A stretch of 44,643 bases of DNA, taken from NCBI GenBank assembly GCA_045399315.1, contig DAYVGO010000064.1:1-44643 (forward strand). The letters run 5' to 3'. The notes under the pieces are model-generated. The model made no database searches. It saw only the letters and a list, made by a program, of their open reading frames with translations, and was not told the origin of the DNA. The DNA comes from Arsenophonus sp045399315 (GTDB taxonomy: Bacteria > Pseudomonadota > Gammaproteobacteria > Enterobacterales > Enterobacteriaceae). Positions 8,946 to 18,417 of the stretch are shown here, piece after piece (position 1 is the first letter of the stretch; the number at the start of each line of letters is the position of its first letter). Both the position numbers and the translations under genes were made by a program.

Positions 8946-9498
8946 ATGATATTAAACGAAGGTTTGACGTGGCATGAGTTTGGCAGTATTTCTAATGGTC
9001 CAGGAACAACGGTGCAAGATGTATTTCAATTAATGTTTAACACACCAACTAAGGAGTACTTACCTGCTGGAATGTCACTGTATAAGTTCAATGGATACCC
9101 CAAGCTAGCGAGAGGGGTTTTAGATGACTCAACTCCTTTGTCCACGTGGTGGAGTCCAACCGAACAATTCAAGCATGATGGAGGGTTGGAACAACATTGT
9201 TTGATTGCCAAGTTAAATGGTGTATCGTTACGCGAATGGGAGCCGCTTGACTTCAGTGATCAAAGAGAACTGGAGTTCACTTGATTGGTTGCTTAAGATA
9301 ACGCTAAAAGTTCCCGTCTATGCTTGGTTTGGTGGCTTTAAAGGGATGCCACGTATTGACGCAGGAGCACATTCTTTACGGAGGTTTGAGGCTGAGGCAA
9401 GAGGGCGTAGCTCAGGTTTGCCTGGCGGCGGCACACAATTCTATATTCCCAACTTTATGGTTAGGCATATAGAAATGCATACATTCTCAAAAATATAA
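8946..9498 (+). pseudogene. Unrecognised protein, possible secreted effector, split by one frameshift
   Basis: An ATG at 8946 follows GGAGAT with good spacing and starts MILNEGLTWHEFGSISNG. The frame continues through LPAGMSLYKFNGYPKLARG, PLSTWWSPTEQFKHDGG and IAKLNGVSLREW to a stop at 9284. An overlapping frame (open from 9217) carries RLTSVIKENWSSLDWLLK, VYAWFGGFKGMPRIDAG and LPGGGTQFYIPNF to 9498. The two halves join naturally at 9240-9260 into about 184 residues, so one indel is more likely than two overlapping genes. The arrangement LY-K/R, STWWS, GG-x-QFYIPN recalls small toxin-like proteins found near type VI secretion or ADP-ribosyltransferase-like effectors. That is a memory-based resemblance, not an identification. 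No signal peptide or membrane span. It lies between sodC and the end of the cas operon. Confidence 0.55.
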
Positions 9499-9621
9499 TA
9501 TAGCAATTCTGTCACATTAAGATAAATACTAACGTGATATTTGTCCACGCTACTATTGAGTATTATTCTACTATTTTCCAGTCGGGCAAAATAGTATAAT
9601 GAGGATAGTGAACGCATGTTA

Positions 9622-9657
9622 GTTTCAAGCGCCTCCACACAGACGTGGAGAAGGCAC
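9622..9657 (-). repeat. Single degenerate CRISPR-repeat-like palindrome next to cas2
   Basis: Read on the minus strand, CTTCTCCACGTCTGTGTGGA is followed by GGCGCTTGAAAC: a CTCCAC/GTGGAG stem with a six-base loop, flanked by CTT and a CTTGAAAC end. The general layout resembles type I-E repeats (TTCCCCAC...GTGGGG...). It sits about 60 bases beyond the cas2 stop, where an I-E array would be expected. Only one copy is present, so there is no array; it may be the last relic of one. Confidence 0.35.
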
Positions 9658-9714
9658 CAATATATTGTAAAAGAACAAGGTATTCAATCTATATGTTGTA
9701 GTTACAAGGATTCA

Positions 9715-9999
9715 CTACAATGTGTTTTTTTCAATAATTAATTGAAGTTCTGACAACTCGATTGAATCCTTAGTGGGTGAGCCAATCGTGCGGATCTCAT
9801 ACCCAGGAGCCTGTTTGATACTCTTGAAAATTACTATCCCAGAAGCAGAGGAGCAGTGTTGATAGAGATAATCCACCACAAAATTTGCCACGGAGTCTTT
9901 CAGCCCTGGAACAAACACATTCGGCTTAGGTTCGATAAACCAGAGTTTCATTCTACCACGCACCGCAGGCGGCAAATCATTTGCCAGTGTGATCAACAT
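9715..9999 (-). CDS. cas2: CRISPR-associated endoribonuclease-fold protein Cas2, type I-E
   Basis: Family role: structural partner of Cas1 in the spacer integration complex. The ATG at 9997-9999 starts MLITLANDLPPAVRGRMKLW, the canonical I-E Cas2 N-terminus, and continues IEPKPNVFVPGLKDSVANF, then SGIVIFKSIKQAPGYEIRT. The length of 94 residues equals that of E. coli Cas2. It overlaps the end of cas1 by 23 bases, as in an intact translationally coupled pair. It is the only gene of the cas operon without a visible lesion. Without Cas1 it has no known role, so its integrity is probably chance in a small target. Confidence 0.9.
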   Translation of the reverse strand: MLITLANDLPPAVRGRMKLWFIEPKPNVFVPGLKDSVANFVVDYLYQHCSSASGIVIFKSIKQAPGYEIRTIGSPTKDSIELSELQLIIEKNTL

Positions 10000-10851
10000 T
10001 GATATCTCCCAACAACTGTGGAATGTCTTTGCCAATTCTAGCCAGCAGATCCATTTCAATAACCCGTTCTCTAAATCTGGGGGATACTAGTTCTTTATTA
10101 TAACGACCTGCCATCTCTTTAGTCAGGGCAAACACCAGATCAATACAGAGTGTTTCCTTATAAAGATCTGCTAAATCATAAATAAAAGGTAATGGACTTC
10201 CTGAATGAATAACCCATATGTGGAGAATATCCTATAGTATGGATAGCGGAACACAAAATGCCATATAAGGCTGTATTGGTGGAGGTTAGTATCTGATTAA
10301 CGGTGTCGCTTAACTCCATCTTTCCTGGGAAAACTGCCTGCCTTTCTAGCCCCCACACCATATTGCTGAGCTTTTTGCTGATAAGGTGCCCGTACTCTAG
10401 CACCTTCCATACACATCATTTCTTTAAGCGATTTGCCTGTTAAGTTGGCATCGGGAAAACGGTAGGCAAATATACGCCAAGCTACTTCCAATGCCGCTTT
10501 TCTATTACACGAAATCATAGCTTGCTGGTGCAAATTGTGTCTGTTCTCAGTTGGTTGAAAACCTGCGGCGTAAAATAGTAGGCTATCTTCGCCAAACCAG
10601 CAAATAGCGCAGTTGGCTGCCGCCACTGTTTTGACGGCTTCATGCGTCAACGTTTTACCTGGCTCTAGCAGGATGGCATTGAGCATTGCCACGGGCAAAC
10701 GTACTATGTTGCCTTCGGCATCCAACCATTTTAGGCTACTGTCATTGATCTCCAAGCGCTCGCGTTCCAGGTAGATAAAAGGATATTTATCCTTAAAATA
10801 AGGTAAAGACTCTCTGGTTATTTTTACAAATAAACGTTTACTTGCTACCAC
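9977..10851 (-). pseudogene. cas1: CRISPR integrase Cas1, type I-E, frameshifted twice
   Basis: Family role: metal-dependent integrase that inserts spacers. Read from a GTG at 10849-10851, frame one contains VRLPVAMLNAILLEPGKTLT, CWFGEDSLLFYAAGF and MMCMEGARVRAPYQQKA, the latter with the catalytic Glu. The frame changes near 10330, giving GKMELSDTVNQILTSTNTAL and AIHTIGYSPHMGY. It changes again near 10215, giving HSGSPLPFIYDLADLYKETL, which holds the catalytic His and Asp. The stop is at 9977-9979, inside the start of cas2. All three catalytic residues remain readable, but no continuous product can be made. Rejoined length is about 291 residues, normal for Cas1. Confidence 0.9.
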
Positions 10852-11354
10852 TTGCTAACTTCTCGCTAAAGAGGATCACTTGTCAATCACGATAGCGTTT
10901 TTGCTCGCCGAATGCTACAGGGATATCATTAGCGTTAATATTTCTCCACCTTCTGCCAACCCTGATACTACCTTGAGATCACTTACCCGCTGTTTTTCAC
11001 TCGCCATTTTCTCTGCAGCTTGCCCAGCGTCCAGTAGATTGGGAAATTGTCCTTGAAAGATAAACTCGGTTGGCACACAGTTTTTACGCCCCAACGCCAG
11101 ATCCCACAACGGATTCTGCAAAGCCTCCACCGAGGTTGCTAACAAATCTGCTAGTACCGCCAATAAAACCGTAAAAGCACAATCTTGCAAATAGTAACGA
11201 TAGGTGATTTTTGTCCCGTCCCCTACCGCTTTTTACCGTCGCTAGTTTTCGGGATCAGCAAACGCTGCCAAGAGTCTTCATCATCATAGCTACTACTTAC
11301 CATATAAAAATCACACAACAAAGGTTCGCACAGGGCAACAGTGTCGGTTTTATT
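10838..11354 (-). pseudogene. cas5: Cas5e (Cascade subunit CasD), N-terminus deleted and frameshifted
   Basis: Family role: Cascade subunit that holds the 5' handle of the crRNA. Seen: a short frame DFYMVSSSYDDEDSWQRLL; a change at a G run near 11220; then TYRYYLQDCAFTVLLAVLAD and NPLWDLALGRKNCVPTEFIF, the latter matching the LGRK-x-C-x-P signature of Cas5e; then after another shift VAFGEQKRYRD, close to the end at 10838-10840. The first 50-60 residues of a normal Cas5e are absent: the sequence runs directly into the truncated cas7. The end overlaps the cas1 start by 14 bases. The boundary with cas7 (about 11350) is approximate. Confidence 0.75.
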
Positions 11355-11789
11355 CTACCGGGAAAAACCGAGCACTTGCATATCAAGATCAGCAAACCGA
11401 GCCAGAAATGACTCCTGAGAATCAGCAGCACTTAAGGCGGCACAAAAGGCGCACGCTTCTATTGCACTAATAAACAGCAAGGTATCGTTTCCCAGTAGCT
11501 CTGCTATTTTATTGCTACAACTCGCAGCCTGTTCAGTATTGGCTCCCGCTGCCATGCATTCTGGTGTTAATACTTCTGCCACTTTTTTCGTCCGCATTCC
11601 TAATTTGATACCAAAATCATGCAAAGCTAAACAAACCTGGCGCTTCCAATATTGGGCACTAACCCTGGCGTGCGTGACCCCCTTCGACTACCCCGTTTTG
11701 GGCGCACTCACATCATCGCGATTCAAGCAGGAAACCGGGAAAGATTGCAGAATGTGGTATTCAATACGGATATTTTTCAGTGATTGCAT
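11355..11789 (-). pseudogene. cas7: Cas7e (Cascade backbone, CasC/Cse4), nonsense mutation and 3' deletion
   Basis: Family role: the six-copy crRNA-binding backbone of Cascade. The ATG at 11787-11789 starts MQSLKNIRIEYHILQSFPVS, then CLNRDDVSAPKTG and an in-frame TAG. The same frame resumes with VTHARVSAQYWKRQV and FGIKLGMRTKKVAEVL, as expected of Cas7e (LNRDD-x-x-x-PK, R-x-RVSSQ-x-x-KR, G-x-RTKK). It goes on to ARFADLDMQVLGFSR and a TAG at 11355-11357. Normal Cas7e has about 350 residues and only the first 145 or so are here, so some 200 C-terminal residues are missing. Confidence 0.85.
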
Positions 11790-11807
11790 GGTGCTGATTT
11801 CTTTTGG

Positions 11808-12442
11808 CTAAAATAATAGAGGGTCGATAACGGGAACGATCTGCAACAGCCCTCAGCCGAAACTGTGGCCTCACCCCAACCCTTTGCTAAAACTGGCGTG
11901 AAAACGATCCTGATCGGTAACAGATAGGTTGCCGATCAAAGTGGCTTGTTGGAGGGTGATCCGGTGCTGCGCCTTATCCTGGAATTGCTGCACATTAATG
12001 GCTGCGACTCGTAAATGAACCGGGTCAACGATAAAACCCCAATTTTGGCCGCATGCTCAATAAACCAAGCTGCGATAGCTTCTTGCACTTTAATCGGCAG
12101 TAGTTTTCTGATCTGATTGTTGCGACGGGTAGGCGACACAGTGACGGTAAAACGGTAATGTTGATGTAACAAAAATCCCGGCGGTATTAGTTTGGTTTCA
12201 ATGATGCCATGATCGACGATCTACAGTAAGCGATCTGATAGTATCAATAGTTGGCGATATTGATGATCGCTACCTTTATCCACCCATTGAATACCACTTG
12301 ATTCACTGCTTTGTTTGGCTTCTTGGTTGAGGACATCTTCAAACAGTCCATACACTACACGGTGTAAAGAGTAGAGATCAGTAATTTTCAGCGCTTTGAT
12401 TACAGGTCGATCCAGGCGCAGAGCACTGACGTAGCTTGTCAT
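11808..12442 (-). pseudogene. cas6e: Cas6e (CasE/Cse3), crRNA-processing endoribonuclease, multiply broken
   Basis: Family role: cuts the pre-crRNA within each repeat and stays on the crRNA 3' hairpin. The ATG at 12440-12442 starts MTSYVSALRLDRPVIKALK, then LYSLHRVVYGLFED, where the LHR-hhW/Y-x-LF pattern with its His is typical of Cas6e. The frame stops at 12221. Another frame carries the central NQIRKLLPIKVQEAIAAWF, and a third the C-terminal half (VQQFQDKAQHRITLQQATL). In place of the usual G-x-G-x-x-KAFGCGLL end the sequence reads KGLG, TGA, GHSFG, TGA, GLLQIVP, so Arg and Cys codons have turned into stops. Final stop at 11808-11810. Confidence 0.8.
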
Positions 12443-12474
12443 GCTTTCCCCCTGATTTTTTCGTCAGGATTGTG

Positions 12475-12955
12475 TTAGAACTGCTGCGCCCAGCGCGCTT
12501 TTTTACGGCTTGAATTCATATTAAGCCAGCATAAATCTTCTAACAGTGCCGCATAATCTAACAGTTGCGTGACACGGTTTTGGACCAAGCAAAGCAGGGG
12601 ACGCAAAATACGGCAAGCCTCTTCCGTATCCTCACAGGCCAGCATGCACCGCAGATGTGCCTTGGCTTGCTCCGGTTGCCTTCCTTAAAGAGCAGGCAAT
12701 GGCTTGGCCGATCTTCAAGTCGCCATTTTCTGTTTGATCCCGGCGTGCTACTGCTGCTGTAATCAAGGCAAAAGGTAGCCGATCGTTAGCATATTCCAGG
12801 TTTACACCGAACGCTGCGAGAGTTTCCCAGCTTTGGTATTCCGTGGCGGGATTATCTCCTCTACACAAACGGGCAGTAAAGCCTTTATCCTGTTGACAAC
12901 GCTGGAATAGGTAATCAACAAAGGTGCTATTGCGATTAGTAGATTGTGTATTCAT
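12475..12955 (-). pseudogene. cse2: Cse2 (CasB), small subunit of Cascade, one frameshift
   Basis: Family role: Cascade subunit that stabilises the R-loop. The ATG at 12953-12955 starts MNTQSTNRNSTFVDYLFQRC. It is followed by KGFTARLCRGDNPATEYQSW and RLPFALITAAVARRDQTENG, characteristic of Cse2 (RR-x-DNPATE-x-x-x-W). Near 12680 the frame changes; the C-terminal half then reads KAHLRCMLACEDTEEACRIL and LLDYAALLEDLCWLN to a TAA at 12475-12477. A single indel is enough to explain the break. Rejoined length is about 160 residues, normal. It starts 8 bases after cse1. Confidence 0.85.
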
Positions 12956-12963
12956 GCCATTTC

Positions 12964-14444
12964 CTATTTTAAATAAATTGCTAAATTGGCTTTAGCTTTT
13001 GCCCAGGCATCCAGTTGACGCACAGTCTGATGAGGGCAAGTATGGTTAAACACCTGTTCGGTATAGCTAGCAAATTGACACCACAGTCGGTGACAGATAT
13101 CCGGCTTACCACAGTCATCGACAAGTGCTTGAGCCTGACGTTCACAGAGTTGCCAAAAGAGATGAGTCGCCTTCTTCACATAATTACTGCAATTCACTAA
13201 TAATGTTTTGTAGTAACTTATCACACACCAATACAGCATTTTGGCGAGTTTATCAAGTTCACTCATCTCTTCTTTGAAACGGGCAAACCATCTTTCTCCT
13301 AAAAAACTTGGCTCAAGCCAACAAAGGGATTCCACCACATTATTTAAACCAGAGACTTATTGTTCTTCCGCATTACTACTGACTCGCATTCCTCCAGACA
13401 AATAGCAATAGTTTCCGTCTGGTGCTCCGCTTTACTCATAGCAAGCCGTAATTGGGTGCAGTCAAAACGACTCTCTTGCTGACCAATAAAACTGAGCAAG
13501 CTAGTAAGCTCACGCCAAGGCCACCATTGAGGATCTGCCCAACGTATTTTGGCCCTTTACCACTAAAATCTATTGCAATGGAGGGATCGAACATGTCTGC
13601 TTTTTAACTGGCGTGAGTAATGCTATCCGAGTAATACAGTCCTTCATCAGTGAGCAGGTAAAAACGACAAAGGGGTATAAGCCGTTCCATCAATGAGCCT
13701 TTAATCTCTTTCGCAATGGCACAATCTTTACCTTGTGGCATCTGCTGCTATGGTGCAGTACCGAGGCGTTGGGGTAAATAGTTAACTCGGCAATCTCATC
13801 TTGAGTAAGTAGATTCAACCAGATGGTTTTTAGTAACGATGAGCCTAAACAGAAGTTGTGTAGTAATCTCATGTGAGCAACTGCTGGTCCGGCTTTACTA
13901 TTTACGCCTTTGCCGTTCTCTTTGGTTTTTCCCTTATGTTTATCACTCAATACCACCCTGTTATCGGTTTTTTTTTACCAGCAAGCGCAACCCCCATCTG
14001 CACCAACAGCAGCAGTGATTTATCTGCATCATCTAATGTTTTTTCTGACTGTGATTGGGTGAGTATGGTGGTGTTGCCTATGGCGACATTAGGTAGCATT
14101 ACACCAAATGGCTTAAGAGCTGCACTAGCAATCGCTTGCATCTGCAAAAAGGGGCACAAGTCATAAAGATAAAAATGGTCATGCTATTGATCTAAATAAT
14201 CACAGACCTGTACAGCCATCATTTGCCAACCCAACTGCTGCTATTGTGCTTCATCGTCTGGCGTTGCCGCTGCCTGGGCAATCGCCTGTAACAACTTCAG
14301 AATAGCAATTTTCTGGACAGGATTGCCCCCCCAACGCTCGGTATTCAGGGTGAGTAAAAATATCGCGTAGACTAACCCTGCCAACATCGACAATCGGGAG
14401 CCATGCTTCATCAATAAGATTAAAACGATTTTCCGAGGGTTCAC
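12964..14444 (-). pseudogene. cse1: Cse1 (CasA, Cas8e), large subunit of Cascade, many frameshifts
   Basis: Family role: recognises the PAM and recruits Cas3. The start MNPRK is at 14444. Within 10 codons the frame moves to FNLIDEAWLPIVDVGRVSLR, the classic Cse1 N-terminus, then near 14330 back to GGNPVQKIAILKLLQAIAQA. Further pieces are ALKPFGVMLPNVAIGN, KSLLLLVQMGVALAGKKK, GPAVAHMRLLHNFCLGSSLL, IWLNLLTQDEIAELTIYP and RFYLLTDEGLYYSDSITHA. The C-terminal part ends FWQLCERQAQALVDDCG ... VRQLDAWAKAKANLAIY at 12964-12966. Overall span is 493 codons, as expected for Cse1, so damage is by small indels. Confidence 0.85.
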
Positions 14445-14453
14445 TCCTTGATT

Positions 14454-16923
14454 TTATTTGCGTAATCCAATGTCGTCCCGATAGACGTAGCTGTATTTGC
14501 TACTATAAGGGGAGTGCTCTGCCATCGACAGCTTTGAGTTCATCGGTTTGGCTAACTAACACTACAGATATTCCAACCTCATCCCACTCCTTACTGCCAA
14601 GATATAGGACTTTGCCTAACCCCACCTCTTGGCACCAGTCTCTCGAGGGTGCGCGAGGCAACTGATGCTGACGGCAAGTGACTATATGTTGCATGATTTG
14701 TGCGGCTAATTGCCACCATGTTGTTTTGCTCTTGGCATCATAAGAAAACTGTCACAGTAACAGCAGTTGTGGCTGTTTCCTGTTCGCTATTGCGAGTTTG
14801 TGCTTTGCTTTCAGGCAGGGTTTTCCCTCCTTGGACTAATTTCACACGTGCTAGTTGCTTTAAACTAGTTGATCCTTTGTGATAACGGTTGCCGGTAATC
14901 AATTCTTGTTACCATTGCGTCATGTTACCTTGTTCTGTTCGTTGCTCATAACTAGTCTCCAGTAAGGGGCGGATGTCTTCCGGCAGCGTTACTGTACCTT
15001 TCTTCCGCCTGGTGCTGCTAAACCTCCAGGCTGCGGCACAATATATAAGGGTAATAAACGCTGGCAGTGGAATCAAAGGCTATCCATGGGTTCACTTCTG
15101 TGGCTTGATATTCCGGAGCTAAAACCAGGCCTGGCAACGTGCCCCCACTGGACGTGGTGTCGCTTGATGCCGCCATAATCGACCCAACCGCTGGAACAAC
15201 ATATTGGTAGTAGCAAAGAGGGTAACTAACAAGTCAGAATCAATATCCAGTGACTGTTCCAGTACCTGAGTGTCGATCAGAATACGTCCATGTTTGGCTC
15301 ACTTATCCCAGCCGGTTTTTCCATAGTGGTGGATCCAGTGTTCTTCATTGATTTGCCGATGCATGAGTGTGAAACATGAATGCAGCAGACCACAGGCAAT
15401 GCTTAATTCTTGGGTACGCGCGGCAAATTCGAGATAACGATCTTACGTTTTAGTAATGGTATTCTCAATCCACAGCACCTGCTCACGCGTCTCAGCCCGA
15501 TTTCCAGAACTAACTGATGCGCCATCGGCATAATCTCAATAGTTACTTGCTGCTGTTGGGTGATCGCTACTGGGTATTTTTTCAATAGTTCTGCGTTGTT
15601 TCCCTGCAAAGCACTGATCAGCGGATACGTCTGTGTAGCGGTAGATTGCCCAAGTAACTCTGTACGCCGTGAACTAGTTAGTGTTACACTGACAATGATC
15701 ACTGTACAATCTAGACTACGTAGCTGGATGATAAGCGCATTAAGGATCGTACTTGTATAAATATCATAGCTGTGTACTTCATCCAGGATCACCACCTTGC
15801 CTGCCAGACCAAAGGCACACACAAAACCATACCGCACATTCATTGCCACCAAGAGCCTGATCAATAGTGCCTACCACAAATGGCGCCAGTAAGCCGTGTT
15901 TGCTGTTGTGAAACCAACTGTGGCCAGGTCACACCTCCTCACCCAGTTCGTGCTCCCATGAGCCAGGCATTACCATGTAACAGCAGTGAATGATGATGAG
16001 GGCTATCTTCAGTGAGAATGGTTTTTAGGAAGTGATTAAAGTGGTTATAAATTTTGTTGGAGGCCAGTTGCGTGGGTAATGCCAAAATAAATTCCACAGG
16101 CTTCCCCACGTTGTAGTACCTGGTACACGGCGTAAAGTGCCGCTTCTGTTTTACCTAACCCCATCGGTGCTTTTGAGATATAAATACCTGTACCCGAGCA
16201 ATTTTGATACAGGGTGATTTGCGCTGGTTTGGTTGATAAGGTGTGCCTTGATTGTCTGAAAGATATCGCAAAGGTTAACCCGTTACGTAAAGTAGGCGTT
16301 ATACATCTGGCATTGTCCAACACGCTGTCAATATATGGCCACCATGGATCTAAAGGATTTTCAAAAAAACTGCCGGAGCCAACCCAATCGGCTACAGTGG
16401 TTAACCTTGCAAGCAGTACTGCCTGCTGATGATTGCGAATCGATAGAAATTCTTCATTTAACACCGCCTGAAGTGTCAACACTAATTGATGCCGTTGCTC
16501 CTGCCATGACTCACCACATAATATTTGTGAATTTGCTAAAAAAAGCCAGTATTGGGATTAATACCATGATACTGCCCTGCGATTTTGCCGATATCAGGAT
16601 CGTTACAGATAGCGTCTAGCGCTATTTTACTAACTCCTGCATGCCTACCCCATTGCATTTCATCAATGCCAGTGAATTCTACCAAAGCAGACAACTAAGC
16701 AGAATTACTCTCTGGAATTGAGCGTTGTAGCTTTAAAAAAAGTGGGACTAACTTTACCTATGTCATGAACTGCTGCCAATAGTGCGCTGCCAGGTGGGAA
16801 AAAACTCTGTTGTAAGGCAGAAGGGAATCTATTGATTAGAGCACGTGCTATTTTATCCGTAATCTGACAATGCTCAAAAACATTGTGGTCCGAGATCATT
16901 CTTATTAAGTTTTTGCCGGACAA
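14454..16923 (-). pseudogene. cas3: Cas3 HD nuclease-helicase, type I-E, many frameshifts
   Basis: Family role: recruited by Cascade to unwind and degrade target DNA. Seen in order: LLAAVHDIGKVSPTF (HD-domain His-Asp); GIDEMQWGRHAGVSKIA; LTTVADWVGSGSFFENPLDP; YISKAPMGLGKTEAALYAVY (Walker A); FGLAGKVVILDEVHSYDIYT (Walker B as DEVH); SVTLTSSRR (motif III region); QVLEQSLDIDSDLLVT and MLFQRLGRLWRH (motif VI with the arginine finger); and the tail YSYVYRDDIGLRK, TAA at 14454-14456. At least five frame changes separate these. The N-terminal start is unclear: 16923 is a TTG, and no ribosome site or Met is visible upstream, so the first codons may be lost. It lies 9 bases upstream of the cse1 start. 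Confidence 0.9.
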
Positions 16924-18417
16924 TCGAGGTAGAAACGAGCGGAAGAGTGCGTGAGATTTCCTGCTGGGTACTAGGTCTGCGATTTATAATTTTTTCAGTA
17001 CTCCAATATTAGACTAAATCAATTATAAGATTGAAATCGATAAAAAGTCTTTCTTTGCTCTTTACCTTAATTTTTTGTAAGAAAATATGTATCCATCAAC
17101 TAAAACCTGCACTAATAAGAACAAACAATGCTCACTTATGCGATTTCTTAGTAAAAGCCGACATGTTGTGGATAGTATTTGCTAAAGTATATTTAATTCC
17201 ACCGCTGTTTTTTCTGTGGTTCCTTATCAATTTTTACATGTTAAAATCAGTTACTGATACATTGATATATTCATTTATATGATATGAAATCAGACAGGAG
17301 TGGATAGTAAGTGTATCTTGCTCTGCCTGATAAGGTTCTATAATGGTGATATTTTGACATCTGGAAGAAGCAAAAACTTGGCACTTCGAAGTCGATACTT
17401 ATTTTGTTATTTCCATGCTGAAATCCAGTATATTTTATTATGAATCAATATTTATCATATTGTACATAAGGTTATAAAATCTGAATAGATATCATATATT
17501 ATCTATTTATATAAAAATCAAATTATTTATTAATAAAATCAATTAATAAAAAACGTTAGAATAATCTAAAAAGATTTTCATTAAAGTTTACTAGAGTCTT
17601 TTTAACAATTTTATGTTTAGATCATAATAATGTGGTTAATAAACGTTATAAAATTTGATTAACAGAGATAGAAATCAAGTTATTTATAATAAATAACATT
17701 ATATATTATGTAGTTGAAAAATATTAATTTTTCGTATGATAAATATGTTAATAGTAAAAAAAGAGGTTTTTATCTTAATATTAATAAAACGGCCACAAAC
17801 TCGTTTTTACGAATGAGTTATTTTAAGTAGCACAAACTGATGAATATTTGCCAGCATTTACTAGTCACCAACTCTGTCAATTGAATTGAGATAAAATACT
17901 TTTTAGCGTGAATATGACTTGCGTTATCTTAATTGAGTTTACTGAGTTATTGCATTAAATAATTATTTCTCTTGATGGTAAGGTATTATTTTTTATTTTA
18001 ATAGAAAAAAATTGGTATGATTATTATGTTAATACTGTTATATCGATTTGCTAGCGCAAAGATAGAAAAGACTTTTTAGTTTTGTAGCGACTGTAATAGT
18101 ATTGTTATAAATACTGCAAAATTTAACACTATATTTTTTCAAATATGATAAAAGCTTAAATACATTTTTTTGAGCTTATCATCTTACAAGTAGCTTAATA
18201 AATTGCTAATTAAATAAAGTAATTAAATTTGGCACTATTTGAAATTTTTTTAAACCCTAACATAAAATCACTAAACTCCATCCCTTTATTGACCAATTAA
18301 GTGATATTCAAAATAAGCCAATCTACCACCTGTATTTGTAAAAATAAAATAATGTAATAAAATCTTAGATTTTGTTAAAAAATTAACATAATTAATTTTA
18401 AAAAAGTTGGAGGGAGT
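16924..18417. other. AT-rich intergenic stretch, no gene seen
   Basis: About 1.5 kb between the cas3 start and the serralysin pseudogene. The composition changes sharply from the moderate G+C of the cas block to strongly AT-rich. An 83-codon frame at 17031-17282 has no ribosome site, no family resemblance and a composition like the surrounding spacer, so it is not called. Confidence 0.5.

Noticed and set aside
9217..9284. Two genuinely overlapping genes at 8946-9284 and 9217-9498
   Set aside because: The second frame has no ribosome site, and the halves read as one continuous protein if a single base is changed; a frameshift is simpler.
17031..17282. 83-codon open frame in the spacer after cas3
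   Set aside because: No ribosome site, no recognisable motif, composition like the AT-rich spacer; hydrophobicity follows from T-rich DNA.
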